41,132 nucleotides of DNA, from assembly GCA_910579335.1 (NCBI GenBank), contig CAJTUQ010000006.1, positions 12,116-53,247 on the forward strand, written 5' to 3'. Of this stretch, positions 8,976 through 17,900 are shown one piece after another. Positions within the stretch are counted from its first letter, which is position 1. Every line of letters starts with the position of its first letter. Below the pieces are notes generated by a model. The model did not search any database. It was not told the DNA's origin and was given only the letters and a program-made list of their open reading frames with translations. A program made the position numbers and the translations under genes. This stretch comes from an uncultured Dorea sp. (GTDB lineage: Bacteria; Bacillota; Clostridia; Lachnospirales; Lachnospiraceae).

Positions 8976-9651
8976 TATTATACCCACCTTTTTTCTCGTC
9001 GCTTACGATAACTCCCTTTTTCATCGTAATAACGCGCTTCTTCATCTCGTTTACAATCTCCTGGTTATGCGTAACAACCAGCACTGTCGTCCCTCTGTCA
9101 TTGGCTTCTTCCAAAAGCTTCATAATTTCCCATGAATTAGTCGGGTCAAGATTCCCGGTAGGCTCATCCGCCAAAAGAATTGCCGGTTCATTTACAATCG
9201 CCCTGGCAATGGCAACTCTCTGCTGCTCGCCTCCTGACAGCTCCTTCGGGAAAGATTTATACTTCTGCGCCAGCCCTACAAGCGACAGAGCCGCAGGCAC
9301 CTTTTTCTTGATAATCCTGCCCGGAGTCTCCGTAACTCTCTGTGCAAACGCAATATTCTCATAGATATTGCGGTCTTTTAAAAGACGGAAGTCCTGAAAC
9401 ACAACTCCAATCGCCCTCCGATACATCGGAATCTTCCGATGGCGCATCTTATTCAGATTCTGGCCGTTTACAACAATCGTTCCCGAAGTCGGGTCAAGTT
9501 CCTTCATTATGAGCTTAATCAATGTCGATTTCCCGGAACCGCTGTCGCCAACGATAAATACAAATTCGCCCTGTTCAACCTTCAAATTAACGCCGTTAAG
9601 AGCGGCGACCCCTTTTGAGTACTCCTTCTTTACGTCTTTTAATTCAATCAT
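8965..9651 (-). CDS. ftsE: Cell-division ATP-binding protein FtsE
   Basis: ABC ATPase that powers FtsX to gate the murein hydrolase during division and elongation. Walker A GDSGSGKST (35-43), signature LSGGEQQRVAIARA, Walker B ILLADEPTGNLD and the switch histidine in VVTHNQE are all intact. AGGAGG sits seven bases before the ATG. It is 228 residues, standard length, and starts 16 bases after the regulator gene upstream. Confidence 0.96.
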   Translation of the reverse strand: MIELKDVKKEYSKGVAALNGVNLKVEQGEFVFIVGDSGSGKSTLIKLIMKELDPTSGTIVVNGQNLNKMRHRKIPMYRRAIGVVFQDFRLLKDRNIYENIAFAQRVTETPGRIIKKKVPAALSLVGLAQKYKSFPKELSGGEQQRVAIARAIVNEPAILLADEPTGNLDPTNSWEIMKLLEEANDRGTTVLVVTHNQEIVNEMKKRVITMKKGVIVSDEKKGGYNNEN

Positions 9652-9667
9652 AATTTCCTCCTGATTA

Positions 9668-10756
9668 TTAATACTCCAATGACTCCATATACTTCATATA
9701 TTTTACAACCATCAGTGCAATTTTAAAAGTAATGGCATCCTCAAACACGCGCAAATCAAGACCGGTGCTCTTTTGAAGCTTATCGAGCCGGTAAACGAGC
9801 GTATTGCGGTGAATGTACAATTGTCTTGACGTCTCCGAGACATTTAAATTGTTTTCAAAGAACTTATTAATGGTAGTCAATGTCTCTTCGTCAAAATCAT
9901 CCGGAGATTTCCCCTCAAAAATCTCTCTTATAAACATTTTGCAGAGCGGTATCGGAAGCTGGTATATCAACCGTCCGATTCCAAGTGCACTATATGCAAT
10001 CACACTCCGCTCGCTGAAAAAGATTTTCCCTACGTCGAGGGCAAGCTTTGCCTCTTTATAAGATTTCGAAACTTCTTTAATATCATTCACAACGGTCCCG
10101 TATGCTATAAGAATATCTTCTTCCCCGTCATTTTTAAGGATATCATAAATATTCTGGGCCGTCTTTCCCAGCTCGGCATAACCGTCATCCGCATCGACTT
10201 CTTTAACAATAATAATATTCTTCTCATCTACAGCCGTTACAAAATCTTTGGCTTTATTTCCGAGAAGACCTCGTACATTGTCGAGAGCGCCGCTGTCTTT
10301 TTCATTTTTTGTCTCAATAATAAAGATAACACGTCTGACTTCTGTGTCAATATGTAATTTTTTGGCTCGGTTATAAATATCGACAAGCAGCAGGTTATCC
10401 AGAAGGAGATTTTTAATAAAATTATCTTTATCAAACCGCTCCTTATATGCCACCAAAAGGCTCTGAATCTGGAAAACAGCGATTTTCCCAACCATATACA
10501 CGTCATCGCCTCCGCCGTTTGCAAGAAGTATATATTCCAACTGGTGCTCGTCAAAGATTTTAAAGAATTGATATCCCTGCACAACCTGACTATCTGCCGG
10601 CGAATTTACAAAAGATATAATTTCTTCCTCATAACTGCTCTGTTCGGAAAAGGTACTTGCCAAAGATTTCCCGTCCGTATCCATCACGCAGAAGTCAATT
10701 CTTGAAATCCCCTTCAATCCTTCAATCGTATTTTGAAGTATTTGATTAGATATCAT
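9668..10756 (-). CDS. PucR/CdaR-family transcriptional regulator heading the ftsEX operon
   Basis: Three parts are visible: an N-terminal sensor-like region (about 1-130, including DFCVMDTDGKSLAS), a central region resembling the GGDEF-like fold of CdaR proteins (about 135-250), and a C-terminal HTH_30 domain (about 302-335) with NVSETSRQLYIHRNTLVYRL, the hallmark of sugar-diacid-regulator (CdaR) and PucR families. GGAGGAG precedes the ATG. Only 16 bases separate it from ftsE, so it is probably the first gene of the FtsEX, hydrolase and protease operon. No sugar-acid gene is nearby, so the usual name CdaR should not be transferred; a link to envelope growth is inference. Confidence 0.85.
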   Translation of the reverse strand: MISNQILQNTIEGLKGISRIDFCVMDTDGKSLASTFSEQSSYEEEIISFVNSPADSQVVQGYQFFKIFDEHQLEYILLANGGGDDVYMVGKIAVFQIQSLLVAYKERFDKDNFIKNLLLDNLLLVDIYNRAKKLHIDTEVRRVIFIIETKNEKDSGALDNVRGLLGNKAKDFVTAVDEKNIIIVKEVDADDGYAELGKTAQNIYDILKNDGEEDILIAYGTVVNDIKEVSKSYKEAKLALDVGKIFFSERSVIAYSALGIGRLIYQLPIPLCKMFIREIFEGKSPDDFDEETLTTINKFFENNLNVSETSRQLYIHRNTLVYRLDKLQKSTGLDLRVFEDAITFKIALMVVKYMKYMESLEY

Positions 10757-10838
10757 ATTCCATCTCCTCCACTCATTTCAATATGCATTTTTCACAACAA
10801 AAAAACTTCATTCTCTTGTAAAATGCACACCTTTAGGT

Positions 10839-10854
10839 TTTATATTAATATAAA
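10839..10854. promoter_or_regulatory. 16-bp palindrome upstream of the PucR/CdaR-type gene
   Basis: TTTATATTAATATAAA is perfectly self-complementary and lies about 85 bases before the regulator's start, between it and the terminator of the gene upstream. It could be an autoregulatory site, but short AT-only palindromes arise by chance in such DNA. Confidence 0.3.
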
Positions 10855-10857
10855 CTT

Positions 10858-10901
10858 ACAAAAAAAGAAAGAGGAAATCACATATTTTTGTTGATTTCCT
10901 C
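10858..10901 (-). terminator. Terminator of the WecG-like gene
   Basis: Nine-base perfect arms GAGGAAATC / GATTTCCTC around a 13-base loop, followed on the minus strand by TTTCTTTTTTTG. It is a well-formed rho-independent terminator. Confidence 0.85.
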
Positions 10902-10975
10902 AATTTTCTTGGTTTTTTCGACAAAAACCCGATGTACATAGTAACCAAAATCTATTTCTTATTATTTTCTTATGA

Positions 10976-11668
10976 TTATAATTGCAATGACTGAGGCTCG
11001 ATTCTCTTCCTCTTTTCCAGCTCTTTCCGGAACACCTTCTTAATCACGTACTGTGTCAGGCGATTCTGCACGGTGCCCGTCCTGCCAAATGGGATAATCT
11101 CTTTTCCCAGTCCCAGCCACACGTTCGCATTCAGCACGCTTCGATTCTTTGTCACAAAATCCTCCTGAAGAGGGGAAGACATTGCAGAAATCACGCAGTC
11201 AATATCAGCTCCGTTAATCGCGTTCACAATCATGTCGTCAGCGCGGTCCTGCGCCGATACTTTTGCCATGCCTCCAACCTGAGTCCCTCGGTAATGACAT
11301 TCCAGATAGTGCAGGAACTCCTGTCCTTCATCCTCAGATTCCACAAGCAGATATACTCTCTTATGGTGCTTGTTCATATACCTTAAAAGCATCTTCAAAA
11401 AAGTTCGCTCCTGTACCTCACGAAGGCACTTCGACTCCGTAACGTCCGCCGATTCCAAAATCGTCGTATCCCCTGCCAGGACAAGGTCAAAATAAGCCAC
11501 TCTCTCCTTTAGCTCCGGAGCGTCGCCCATCTGCATAAGACTGTCCGCCGTTACCAATTCAATAATACTGATCGGCTCTGACTGCATGGAATCGACAAAC
11601 TGCTTCATCGCTTCCTTTGCCGTATAATTATCTATATCTATATCTAAAACATTAATCCTGCCGCCCAT
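10976..11668 (-). CDS. Divergent WecG/TagA/CpsF-family glycosyltransferase-like protein
   Basis: The 230-residue protein begins GGRINVLDIDIDNYTAKEAM, like the opening of WecG/TagA/CpsF proteins, which add N-acetylmannosamine-type sugars to lipid-linked precursors. The middle keeps a LAGDT segment and the end an SPLQEDFV stretch where the family usually has a PkQE motif; the C-terminal 'RAP' region is not recognisable (VWLGLGKEIIPFGRTG instead). The frame is open back to 11830, but a strong promoter at 11708-11736 lies inside that extension, and GGAG sits five bases before the ATG at 11668, so the short form is chosen. No other wall-polymer gene is adjacent. The fold assignment is reasonable, while the activity is uncertain. 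Confidence 0.7.
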   Translation of the reverse strand: MGGRINVLDIDIDNYTAKEAMKQFVDSMQSEPISIIELVTADSLMQMGDAPELKERVAYFDLVLAGDTTILESADVTESKCLREVQERTFLKMLLRYMNKHHKRVYLLVESEDEGQEFLHYLECHYRGTQVGGMAKVSAQDRADDMIVNAINGADIDCVISAMSSPLQEDFVTKNRSVLNANVWLGLGKEIIPFGRTGTVQNRLTQYVIKKVFRKELEKRKRIEPQSLQL

Positions 11669-11707
11669 ACGTTCTCCACTACTATACTCTACTCTGTCGG
11701 TTTTTCG

Positions 11708-11736
11708 ATTATAGCAAAAGGGACTTTTATTTTCAA
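11708..11736 (-). promoter_or_regulatory. Sigma-A promoter of the WecG-like gene
   Basis: TTGAAA (11731-11736), 17 bases, then TATAAT (11708-11713) preceded by TGC, an extended -10. Transcription should start near 11700, about 30 bases before the ATG at 11668. It proves the longer open frame cannot be the start used from this promoter. Confidence 0.8.
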
Positions 11737-11783
11737 CAGTTGTCAAAAAATTTTCACACTTATTAACATTCGTAATATTTTCG

Positions 11784-11978
11784 TTATTTTTGCCCGGCAG
11801 TTCTTTTTCTTCTGGCAAGAAGTCCTCCAATCCGACCTGTTTCTTTAGAAGATAACGAACGCCAGCCGCCTGCCATCACCTGTTCCAAAAGCCCAAGCTC
11901 CTCCGCAATCTCATATTTCATTTTCTCTTCTGCTGTAAGCTCGTCTAATTTAATCTCTTTCTGCTTTTTTCCCGCCAT
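11784..11978 (-). CDS. Small acid-soluble spore protein, alpha/beta type (minor or divergent)
   Basis: A 64-residue basic protein with KMKYEIAEELGLLEQV (about 20-35) and ETGRIGGLLARRKR (about 46-59), matching the two conserved blocks of alpha/beta SASPs: the helix with E-I-A-x-E-L-G and the GxxGG turn. These proteins coat spore DNA and protect it from UV and heat. The N-terminus (MAGKKQKEIKLDEL) is Lys-rich and shorter than in major SASPs, so this may be a minor form. GGAG precedes the ATG by eight bases. It implies a spore-forming host. Confidence 0.75.
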   Translation of the reverse strand: MAGKKQKEIKLDELTAEEKMKYEIAEELGLLEQVMAGGWRSLSSKETGRIGGLLARRKRTAGQK

Positions 11979-12017
11979 CTATAATACTCCTTTTTTTAAT
12001 ATTGCCAATTACGGTAT

Positions 12018-12046
12018 AAGTATTGACACTCTCCCGGAAAATATAC
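12018..12046 (-). promoter_or_regulatory. Possible forespore (sigma-G-like) promoter of the spore-protein gene
   Basis: GTATA (12042-12046), 17 bases, then AATACTT (12018-12024) on the minus strand resembles GHATR / CATNHTA with two -10 mismatches. It sits about 40 bases before the spore-protein start. The match is partial, and no sigma-A promoter is evident there. Confidence 0.3.
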
Positions 12047-12060
12047 GCTGTCTCCGGCAA

Positions 12061-12125
12061 AGAAAAATCCCGGCATTATTTTCCGCTTTCAGCCCTTACG
12101 GGCTTCAGCCTCCAACAATGCCGGG
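12061..12125 (-). terminator. Terminator of the PadR/PspC operon
   Basis: Nine-base perfect outer arms CCCGGCATT / AATGCCGGG (12069-12077 and 12117-12125) enclose a smaller hairpin with GCCC-GTAA-GGGC. The minus strand continues with ATTTTTCTTT. Confidence 0.8.
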
Positions 12126-12166
12126 TTCCCTTCATCTATATATCTGTACGACCGATTTGCCCTATG

Positions 12167-12358
12167 CTACTCCCTCGGTCCGTCCGGAATAATGATCGCC
12201 GCAATAAAATACGCCAGTATTCCGCTTCCTGTACATGCCAAAAGCACCAGCCCCAGACGGATAAGCGTAGGGTCTATATTGAAATACTCTGCAATTCCTG
12301 CACACACGCCGCAAATCATGCGGTCTTTTCTTGAACGGTATAATTTTTTTGGTTCCAT
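12167..12358 (-). CDS. PspC-domain membrane protein
   Basis: A 63-residue protein with the full PspC signature: LYRSRKDRMICGVCAGIAEY then one or two hydrophobic segments (about 33-58). PspC proteins sit in the membrane and sense or report envelope stress; free-standing short forms are common in Firmicutes beside PadR/DUF1700/DUF4097 genes, exactly as here. GGAGG lies eight bases before the ATG. It is the last gene of the operon, 18 bases after the DUF4097 gene. Confidence 0.9.
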   Translation of the reverse strand: MEPKKLYRSRKDRMICGVCAGIAEYFNIDPTLIRLGLVLLACTGSGILAYFIAAIIIPDGPRE

Positions 12359-12376
12359 GTTTTTTCCTCCTTCTTT

Positions 12377-13402
12377 CTACAACTCTGAAAAATTAACTGC
12401 AACGCTCCCTATGCCGCAGCTTATATCCATATCTTTTGCGGCATTATTGCTGATGGTTTTTTCCGCTCCAATGCCTGAATAGCTCGCCTCTCCACATACA
12501 ATCTCTCCGACTCCGCAGTCGATTTTGTAATTGTAATCCTTTTCCCTTCCGCCGGCAGTGTAAACAATCTCTCCAACCCCGCAGTCAATATCGATTTTTC
12601 TCTCCGCCGTACCCACGGCGGTAAGGCTTCCTGCACCGCATTCCAAATCCGCCTCTGCAGCCGTAAAATTTTCTACGACCCCTTCGCCGGCGCCCACGTC
12701 AGCCGAGAACTCATCCGAGCAAATATTATCAACATGCAGATACCCTGCCACAAGGCTTAATTCCATTTCCTGGAACCGATAATTCGGGGGCACATGCAGG
12801 ATAATTCTTCCTCCCATGTTCTTCACGCCGAGCACCTTCTTTTTTGTCTCTATCTTAAGGTCATTCCCGTCCATATAACATCTAAGGCCAAGCCTTTTAC
12901 TGATATTGTCGGTCTCAACTCCGATTTCATCAGGAGAGTCCGCCGCATTGTCCACCTCGATAACTCCTCCCCACATGTATACGTCTATAGAATTTACTCC
13001 TGTAAATTTCTGGCTTCCTGTTCCATAAACGATATCCGTGCTGCTTCCGGCATTGGTAACAGCTTCCGCCGTATGGTTTGCACAGTGAAAGTCCTCATTG
13101 TGATGCCGGCTGCCGCCATTATAGTATCCGTCGTCATCCGAAGCATAATCGCCGTCATCATCGTCGCTATAATCATCGTCATAATCATCGTCGTCATAAT
13201 CATCGTCGTCATAATCATCATCGTCATAATAATAATGACTCTTTGAATCAATGCCTTTTCTGACAATGCCGATTCCGTTTGGAAACCGATTTTCAATCGC
13301 CTCCGTCGTTACTCCTAAGGCAAATGCCGCAGCGCAGCAGATCAAACCTATTCCTGTACAAATTCCGCATACAATCCAGAATATCTTCCATCCTCTTTTC
13401 AT
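12377..13402 (-). CDS. DUF4097-type membrane-anchored protein with an acidic Asp/Tyr repeat
   Basis: Residues 6-28 form one membrane helix (WIVCGICTGIGLICCAAAF). After it comes a striking acidic tract (about 56-95) built from DDDDY units, then a His-containing linker, then a repetitive beta-structured region (about 130-341) with recurrent D/E-CGVGEI and SADVGAGEG elements typical of DUF4097 putative adhesin-like sheets. The domain is predicted to lie outside the membrane. The frame is open to 13486, but that part overlaps the DUF1700 gene; the ATG at 13402, right after that gene's stop, gives 341 residues. It is the third gene of the PadR operon. Function unknown; an envelope-stress role is inferred from neighbours. 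Confidence 0.8.
   Translation of the reverse strand: MKRGWKIFWIVCGICTGIGLICCAAAFALGVTTEAIENRFPNGIGIVRKGIDSKSHYYYDDDDYDDDDYDDDDYDDDYSDDDDGDYASDDDGYYNGGSRHHNEDFHCANHTAEAVTNAGSSTDIVYGTGSQKFTGVNSIDVYMWGGVIEVDNAADSPDEIGVETDNISKRLGLRCYMDGNDLKIETKKKVLGVKNMGGRIILHVPPNYRFQEMELSLVAGYLHVDNICSDEFSADVGAGEGVVENFTAAEADLECGAGSLTAVGTAERKIDIDCGVGEIVYTAGGREKDYNYKIDCGVGEIVCGEASYSGIGAEKTISNNAAKDMDISCGIGSVAVNFSEL
13169..13230. repeat. 15-bp in-frame tandem repeat encoding DDDDY
   Basis: Unit ATAATCATCGTCGTC on the plus strand occurs at 13181-13195 and 13196-13210, with a one-base variant at 13211-13225 and a 12-base shortened copy at 13169-13180. Because the unit is a multiple of three, copy-number change would lengthen or shorten the acidic tract without frameshift. 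Confidence 0.85.
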
Positions 13403-13404
13403 CC

Positions 13405-14115
13405 TTACGCCACCGCCTTTCTCTGGAACGGCCAGCGGAAAATCCATACAATCCCTCTGCATATCCCCGGAAGTACAACGATACACAGCTTCACTCCCGC
13501 TACTGTCCCGATGGTTCCGACAACGCCTAATATCAGTCCGGTTCCGATAAGCGCCAGCCCCACTGCCAGCTCAGGAATTATCGCTATAAGACCTGCGCAT
13601 ACCAAGACTACACCCACAATGGCAGCCGCCCCGAATCCTATCACAATGGCAAAGAAAAACATAAATAACGCTGCAATACACGCAGCAGCCACTAACACGA
13701 TGGCCACTGCACACGGAATAATCACCGGCGCCCCTACCAGGATGATTCCGATAATCAGAAGCACTTTCAGGATATTGCTGCTCCACGGTTTTTTCTCTTC
13801 GTCGTTGTGAACGTCACTTTCATACTGATATCCCTGATAACTATAATCTTTAACCGGCATGTCTTTTTCTGTCCGGCTGTTTTCCTGGCATCCTGCCTCC
13901 GTATACTCTTTCTCCGGCTGCTGTCCCAAGATATCCGCTTTAATCTTTTCTGCGACTTTTCTTGGGCTTTCCAGCTCCGATATTACTTCTCCCTCTTTAT
14001 CCTCACCGGCATCATCAAAATAATCGTTGTAAAACTGCATTGCATCTCTGCGCTCTTCCTCCGGCACATCCTGCAGAAGTGCAGCTAATTCAGTCATAAA
14101 TTCTATGCGGTTCAT
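13405..14115 (-). CDS. DUF1700 membrane protein
   Basis: The N-terminal 65 residues (MNRIEFMTELAALLQDVPEEERRDAMQFYNDYF) are the DUF1700 hallmark; then a polar linker (65-105) and a hydrophobic C-terminal half with several Gly/Ala-rich membrane segments (about 110-225). Such proteins regularly follow PadR regulators and are thought to relay or set envelope state. The ATG overlaps the PadR stop as ATGA, giving translational coupling. The precise activity is unknown. Confidence 0.85.
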   Translation of the reverse strand: MNRIEFMTELAALLQDVPEEERRDAMQFYNDYFDDAGEDKEGEVISELESPRKVAEKIKADILGQQPEKEYTEAGCQENSRTEKDMPVKDYSYQGYQYESDVHNDEEKKPWSSNILKVLLIIGIILVGAPVIIPCAVAIVLVAAACIAALFMFFFAIVIGFGAAAIVGVVLVCAGLIAIIPELAVGLALIGTGLILGVVGTIGTVAGVKLCIVVLPGICRGIVWIFRWPFQRKAVA

Positions 14116-14435
14116 GCAGACTCTCCTCCTTCAAACAATCCATTAATTCTGCTGGAATAACTTCTCCACTCTGTCTCATACAACTCAAGCTGCGCCGTCC
14201 CCTTCTCCGTCACTTTATAGTATCTCCGGTTTCTGCCGTCAAACTGCCTGTCATATACTTCCAGGCAGTCGTCCTTTTGAAGGCGTCTCAGCACAGGATA
14301 CAGGGTGGATTCTGACACTTCAATGGCTTTTCTTACGTCCTGCGTAATCTTGTATCCATAGGTGCCTTCCTTGTCCCTGGACACAACTGCCAGTACAATT
14401 GCATCCAGAAGTGCTGCTCCTGTGTTAAATACCAT
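14112..14435 (-). CDS. PadR-family transcriptional regulator
   Basis: A 107-residue winged-helix protein with the PadR core: LDAIVLAVVSRDKEGTYGYK, then SESTLYPVLRRLQKD (recognition helix) and RRYYKVTEKG (wing). The short C-terminal helix for dimerisation places it in the small PadR-s2 group. It heads the operon with DUF1700, DUF4097 and PspC genes and probably represses its own promoter through the palindrome at 14506-14526. GAGGAG precedes the ATG. Confidence 0.92.
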   Translation of the reverse strand: MVFNTGAALLDAIVLAVVSRDKEGTYGYKITQDVRKAIEVSESTLYPVLRRLQKDDCLEVYDRQFDGRNRRYYKVTEKGTAQLELYETEWRSYSSRINGLFEGGESA

Positions 14436-14505
14436 ATGCCCACTCCTCTTTCTAATTTCTTGGGTTTACAACATTCTATAATAATACAATATTATTTTTA
14501 TATTG

Positions 14506-14536
14506 ATATTATATGTCATATAATATTGTTTGTCAA
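14506..14536 (-). promoter_or_regulatory. Consensus promoter with overlapping 21-bp palindrome (PadR operator candidate)
   Basis: On the minus strand TTGACA (14531-14536), 17 bases, then TATAAT (14508-14513), a perfect sigma-A match. A perfect palindrome with arms ATATTATATG / CATATAATAT around one base covers 14506-14526, burying the -10. Its ATG...CAT core resembles PadR sites (ATGT-8-ACAT) only loosely. Strong promoter plus occluding site suggests tight repression. Confidence 0.75.
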
Positions 14537-14552
14537 CACTAAATTAGAAAAA

Positions 14553-14581
14553 CCATGTATCCGTAAAATACCGATACATGG
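14553..14581 (-). terminator. Terminator of the addB-addA-DUF1294 operon
   Basis: Perfect nine-base arms CCATGTATC / GATACATGG with an 11-base loop, followed on the minus strand by TTTTTCTAATTT. Confidence 0.8.
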
Positions 14582-14619
14582 TCTCCCTTTCTCGTTTTAA
14601 TTGTCTAAAGGCTGCTAAA

Positions 14620-14898
14620 TCAAAGCATCATTCTCCCCGCCGCAAGCGCTCCCAGGCACTGTACTGTCAATATCAAAAGCACTGCCGCTTTAAACTTCAT
14701 CTTCCGTATCTTATGCCTAAACACTTTCATTCCGCTCCACGCACCGATACTGCCGCCAAACAGGGCAAACGCCAGCAAAAGCTTTTCCGGAGTCCGCCAT
14801 CCGCCCCTTTTGGCTTTCCATTTGTCATAGCCGAAGGCTGCAAATGCCACAACGTTCATTACAGCCAAGTAAATGATTCCTATTAAATAAAGATTCAT
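14620..14898 (-). CDS. DUF1294 small membrane protein
   Basis: A 92-residue protein with four hydrophobic stretches and the conserved FGYDKWKAKRGGWRTPEKLLL and GGSIGAWSGMKVFRHKIRKMKF segments that define DUF1294. The frame is open to 14934, overlapping addA, but GGGAGGAAAAT before the ATG at 14898 sets the start at MNLYLIG. It lies 32 bases after addA and is probably co-transcribed. Function unknown. Confidence 0.85.
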   Translation of the reverse strand: MNLYLIGIIYLAVMNVVAFAAFGYDKWKAKRGGWRTPEKLLLAFALFGGSIGAWSGMKVFRHKIRKMKFKAAVLLILTVQCLGALAAGRMML

Positions 14899-14930
14899 AT
14901 TTTCCTCCCTCGTACAGACGTCTGTTCGAC

Positions 14931-17900
14931 TCACAGCACAATTTCCTTTTTCAACGCAAAGGAGTAGATGATTTTTTCTTTCACTCTTTTTCCTGTCGTC
15001 CGTTCCAGGGCTCTTGCATAGTATTCAAGCTGAACCCGGTACTTTTCTGCAAGTTCTTTTTCACTGCTGACAGAATCCGTCTTATAATCCAGCACCGTCA
15101 GTCCGTCCGCCTCCTCAAAATACACGTCAATAATCCCCTGAACTAAAATCTCTTCCCCCTCCGGCTCCTCCGGATAAATCTCCCTGGCATCGATTCCCAC
15201 TACAAAAGGCTGTTCTCTCCGAAGCTTTCCATTACGTGCGCAGGCTCTCATCCGTTTCCCCGCCTCGCAGCCAAGAAATTGCAGGACGTCTGCCGTTTTG
15301 ATGCAAGCCGCCATCTCATCAGATAGTTTCCCACTGTTTCTTAACTCTTCTATCTCCTCTTCCAGTACATTTTCCGTATATTCTTTTCTGAAGTCAAGAA
15401 GCTCCATAAGCCTGTGATACGCCGTACCTCTTGACGCTCCCGACAGCTCCTCCTGCCCCTTTAAAAATCTCGGCACCAGCGGCACGATCTCCGGCTCCTT
15501 GTATAAAAGCTCGCCGTACTCGTCCGCCTGCATTGCTCCGTCCTGCAAAGTTTCCATAACATGCATCCGTTTTTTTAATTCGGACACCGTAAATTTCAAT
15601 TTCTGCATTCGGCTGCCATCATAAGGATAGTGATACCTAAACTGCTCCGTCAGCATCTTTCGTATGCGCTTGTCATACACTTTCTCTGTATCCCACCGCT
15701 CCAGCGCCGCCCTTGTAATTTTTCCGGCCGTTTCTTCCGCCACTTCTTCCTTTACGATATCTTTGAACGCCACCGTCCGTACCGTAATCGGCACATCAGG
15801 AGTAAGACGCATTAGCGACGGAAGAATCCAATCCCAGTAGGCAGCGGCCTTGCTTAGCCTTCCAAAGCTTAATTCTTCCTGTTTCCGGTCTTTATCTATC
15901 CCGTATGCCTCCAGCTTTTTTTCCAGGTTAGAGAGCGTTCCAGTTAAAATCAGCTTCTCCTTGGCGCGCGTAAGAGCAACGTATAGCACCCGCAGTTCTT
16001 CTCCAAGCATATCAAGGGTTTCTTCTTTCTGAATCACTCTCTTAACAATACTGGGGCTTTTCGTACGTCTTTCTATGTCCACGGCGTCGAGCCCCACGCC
16101 CAGTCCCGCATGGAGAACGGCGCTGCTCCTTACGTCCTGCATATTAAAACGTTTCCCCATACCGGCTGCAATTACAATGGGGAACTCCAGGCCCTTGCTC
16201 TTGTGAATCGTCATGATCCGCACAGTATCTGACTGCTCATCCTCTAACGCCGCCTCACCGTAATCAACGTCATACTTTTGAAGCTGCTCAATATACCTCA
16301 CAAAATGAAACAGCCCCTTATAGCTGGTTGACTCGAAAGCTTTCGCTTTTTCCAAAAGCATCTCCAGGTTTGCCTTTCTCTGGGCTCCGCCCGGCATGGC
16401 AGACATAGATTCTCCGTATCCCGTTTCAGAAAGAATTGCTCTTAACAGCTCCTGCATGGGAGTGTATGGAACCTTCTCCCGGAATTTCTCCATGCAGGCC
16501 ATGCAGCTTTCAATCTTGTCCCGGACAGCGGCCTCTTTTCCATCGGTTCGGTAAGACATGACCGCACGGTAAAAAGGCATCTCTTTATACTCGCTTTTCA
16601 CCGCCGCCAGTTCTTTATCTGTCAATCCGCAGAAAGGAGAGGCAAGGACTGCCGCCAGCGGTATGTCCTGACAGACATTATCCAGCACCCGCAGGTAATC
16701 TAAAAGCACGCCAATCTCCTGCGTCTGAAAGTACCCTTCTCTCGTCCCCGCATAGGCCGGTATCCCCTCCCGGTTTAATACTTCGGTAAAGATATCTGCA
16801 TACCCTTTCACACTGCGGGTAAGAATCACGATATCCGCATACCGGACCGGCCTGAGCCGCCCGCTCTCCTTATCCGTCACCTGATGCTCCCGCAAAAGTT
16901 CCCGGATTCGGCCTGCTATTACCCGCGCCTCCAGCTTGCGCTCCGACAAAACTTCCCCTTCCGTCTTTTCCAGATTACTGTCAATAATCAAAACCTCCGT
17001 CTTCGCATCCTCCGGATTCGAAAGCTCCGGATACACCGCCTCCGCATATAATGCCGCCTCGTCATCATAGGCAATGCCGCCAAGCTGCCTCGTCATAATC
17101 TGGCGGAATATATAATTGGCGCTGTCCAACACCTCCCTGCGGCTGCGGAAATTTTTATGAAGGTCAATCCTCTGCTTTTCGCCATCGCTAAGGCTGTACG
17201 TATCATACTTTTCCATAAAAAGCTGCGGCCTTGACAGACGGAAGCGGTAGATGCTCTGCTTCACGTCCCCTACCATAAAAATATTATACTTTCCTTGCGC
17301 TGCTGTGGAAATACTGGTGAGTACCGCCTCTTGTATGAAATTGCTATCCTGGTATTCGTCAATCATAATCTCAAGAAACTGCTGCTGGTATTCCTTTGCT
17401 ATCGCTGACGCACAAAGCCCGCCGTCCCGGTATTCCGTAAGAATCCTAAGAGCATACTGCTCCATATCCGAAAAATCAATCAGCTCTTTCTCCCGTTTTC
17501 TCTCCTCAAACCTTGCGGCAAATTCCGATACCAGTCCGGAAAGCTCTTCCATATACATCCTGCACAAACGATTGTCCGAAAGCACGCCTTCTATGTCCTG
17601 ATAAAAATACTGGGAAGCCGTATCATTCACCAGCCCTTTTACCTCCTCGCGGATTGCCTTTACCTTTATAATTTTTTCTTCTGACACTGTCTTGTCCCGG
17701 TTGGCTGCAAGTCTCACCCAAACGATGCTGCGCAATTTTTCCGAAAACTCCATAAACGTCCGGGAAGCCAAAGCTTCCTCCACCATCTGTCTGTCCGCAA
17801 GAAGCGCCGCCTCATAAACCGCAGGGCCGTCCGGCTCGCCGCACAAGGAAAGTCCCTGCCCGATAAGCGAGCAGGCGTCTTTGAGATACCGCCTTGTATT

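Noticed and set aside
11669..11830. 54-codon extension of the WecG-like gene
   Set aside because: A consensus promoter lies within it and it overlaps the spore-protein gene; the sequence is low-complexity and unlike the family.
12794..13263. Plus-strand frames rich in Ile/Val or His/Arg opposite the DUF4097 gene
   Set aside because: They are antisense readings of the 15-base Asp repeat and have no ribosome-binding site or family likeness.
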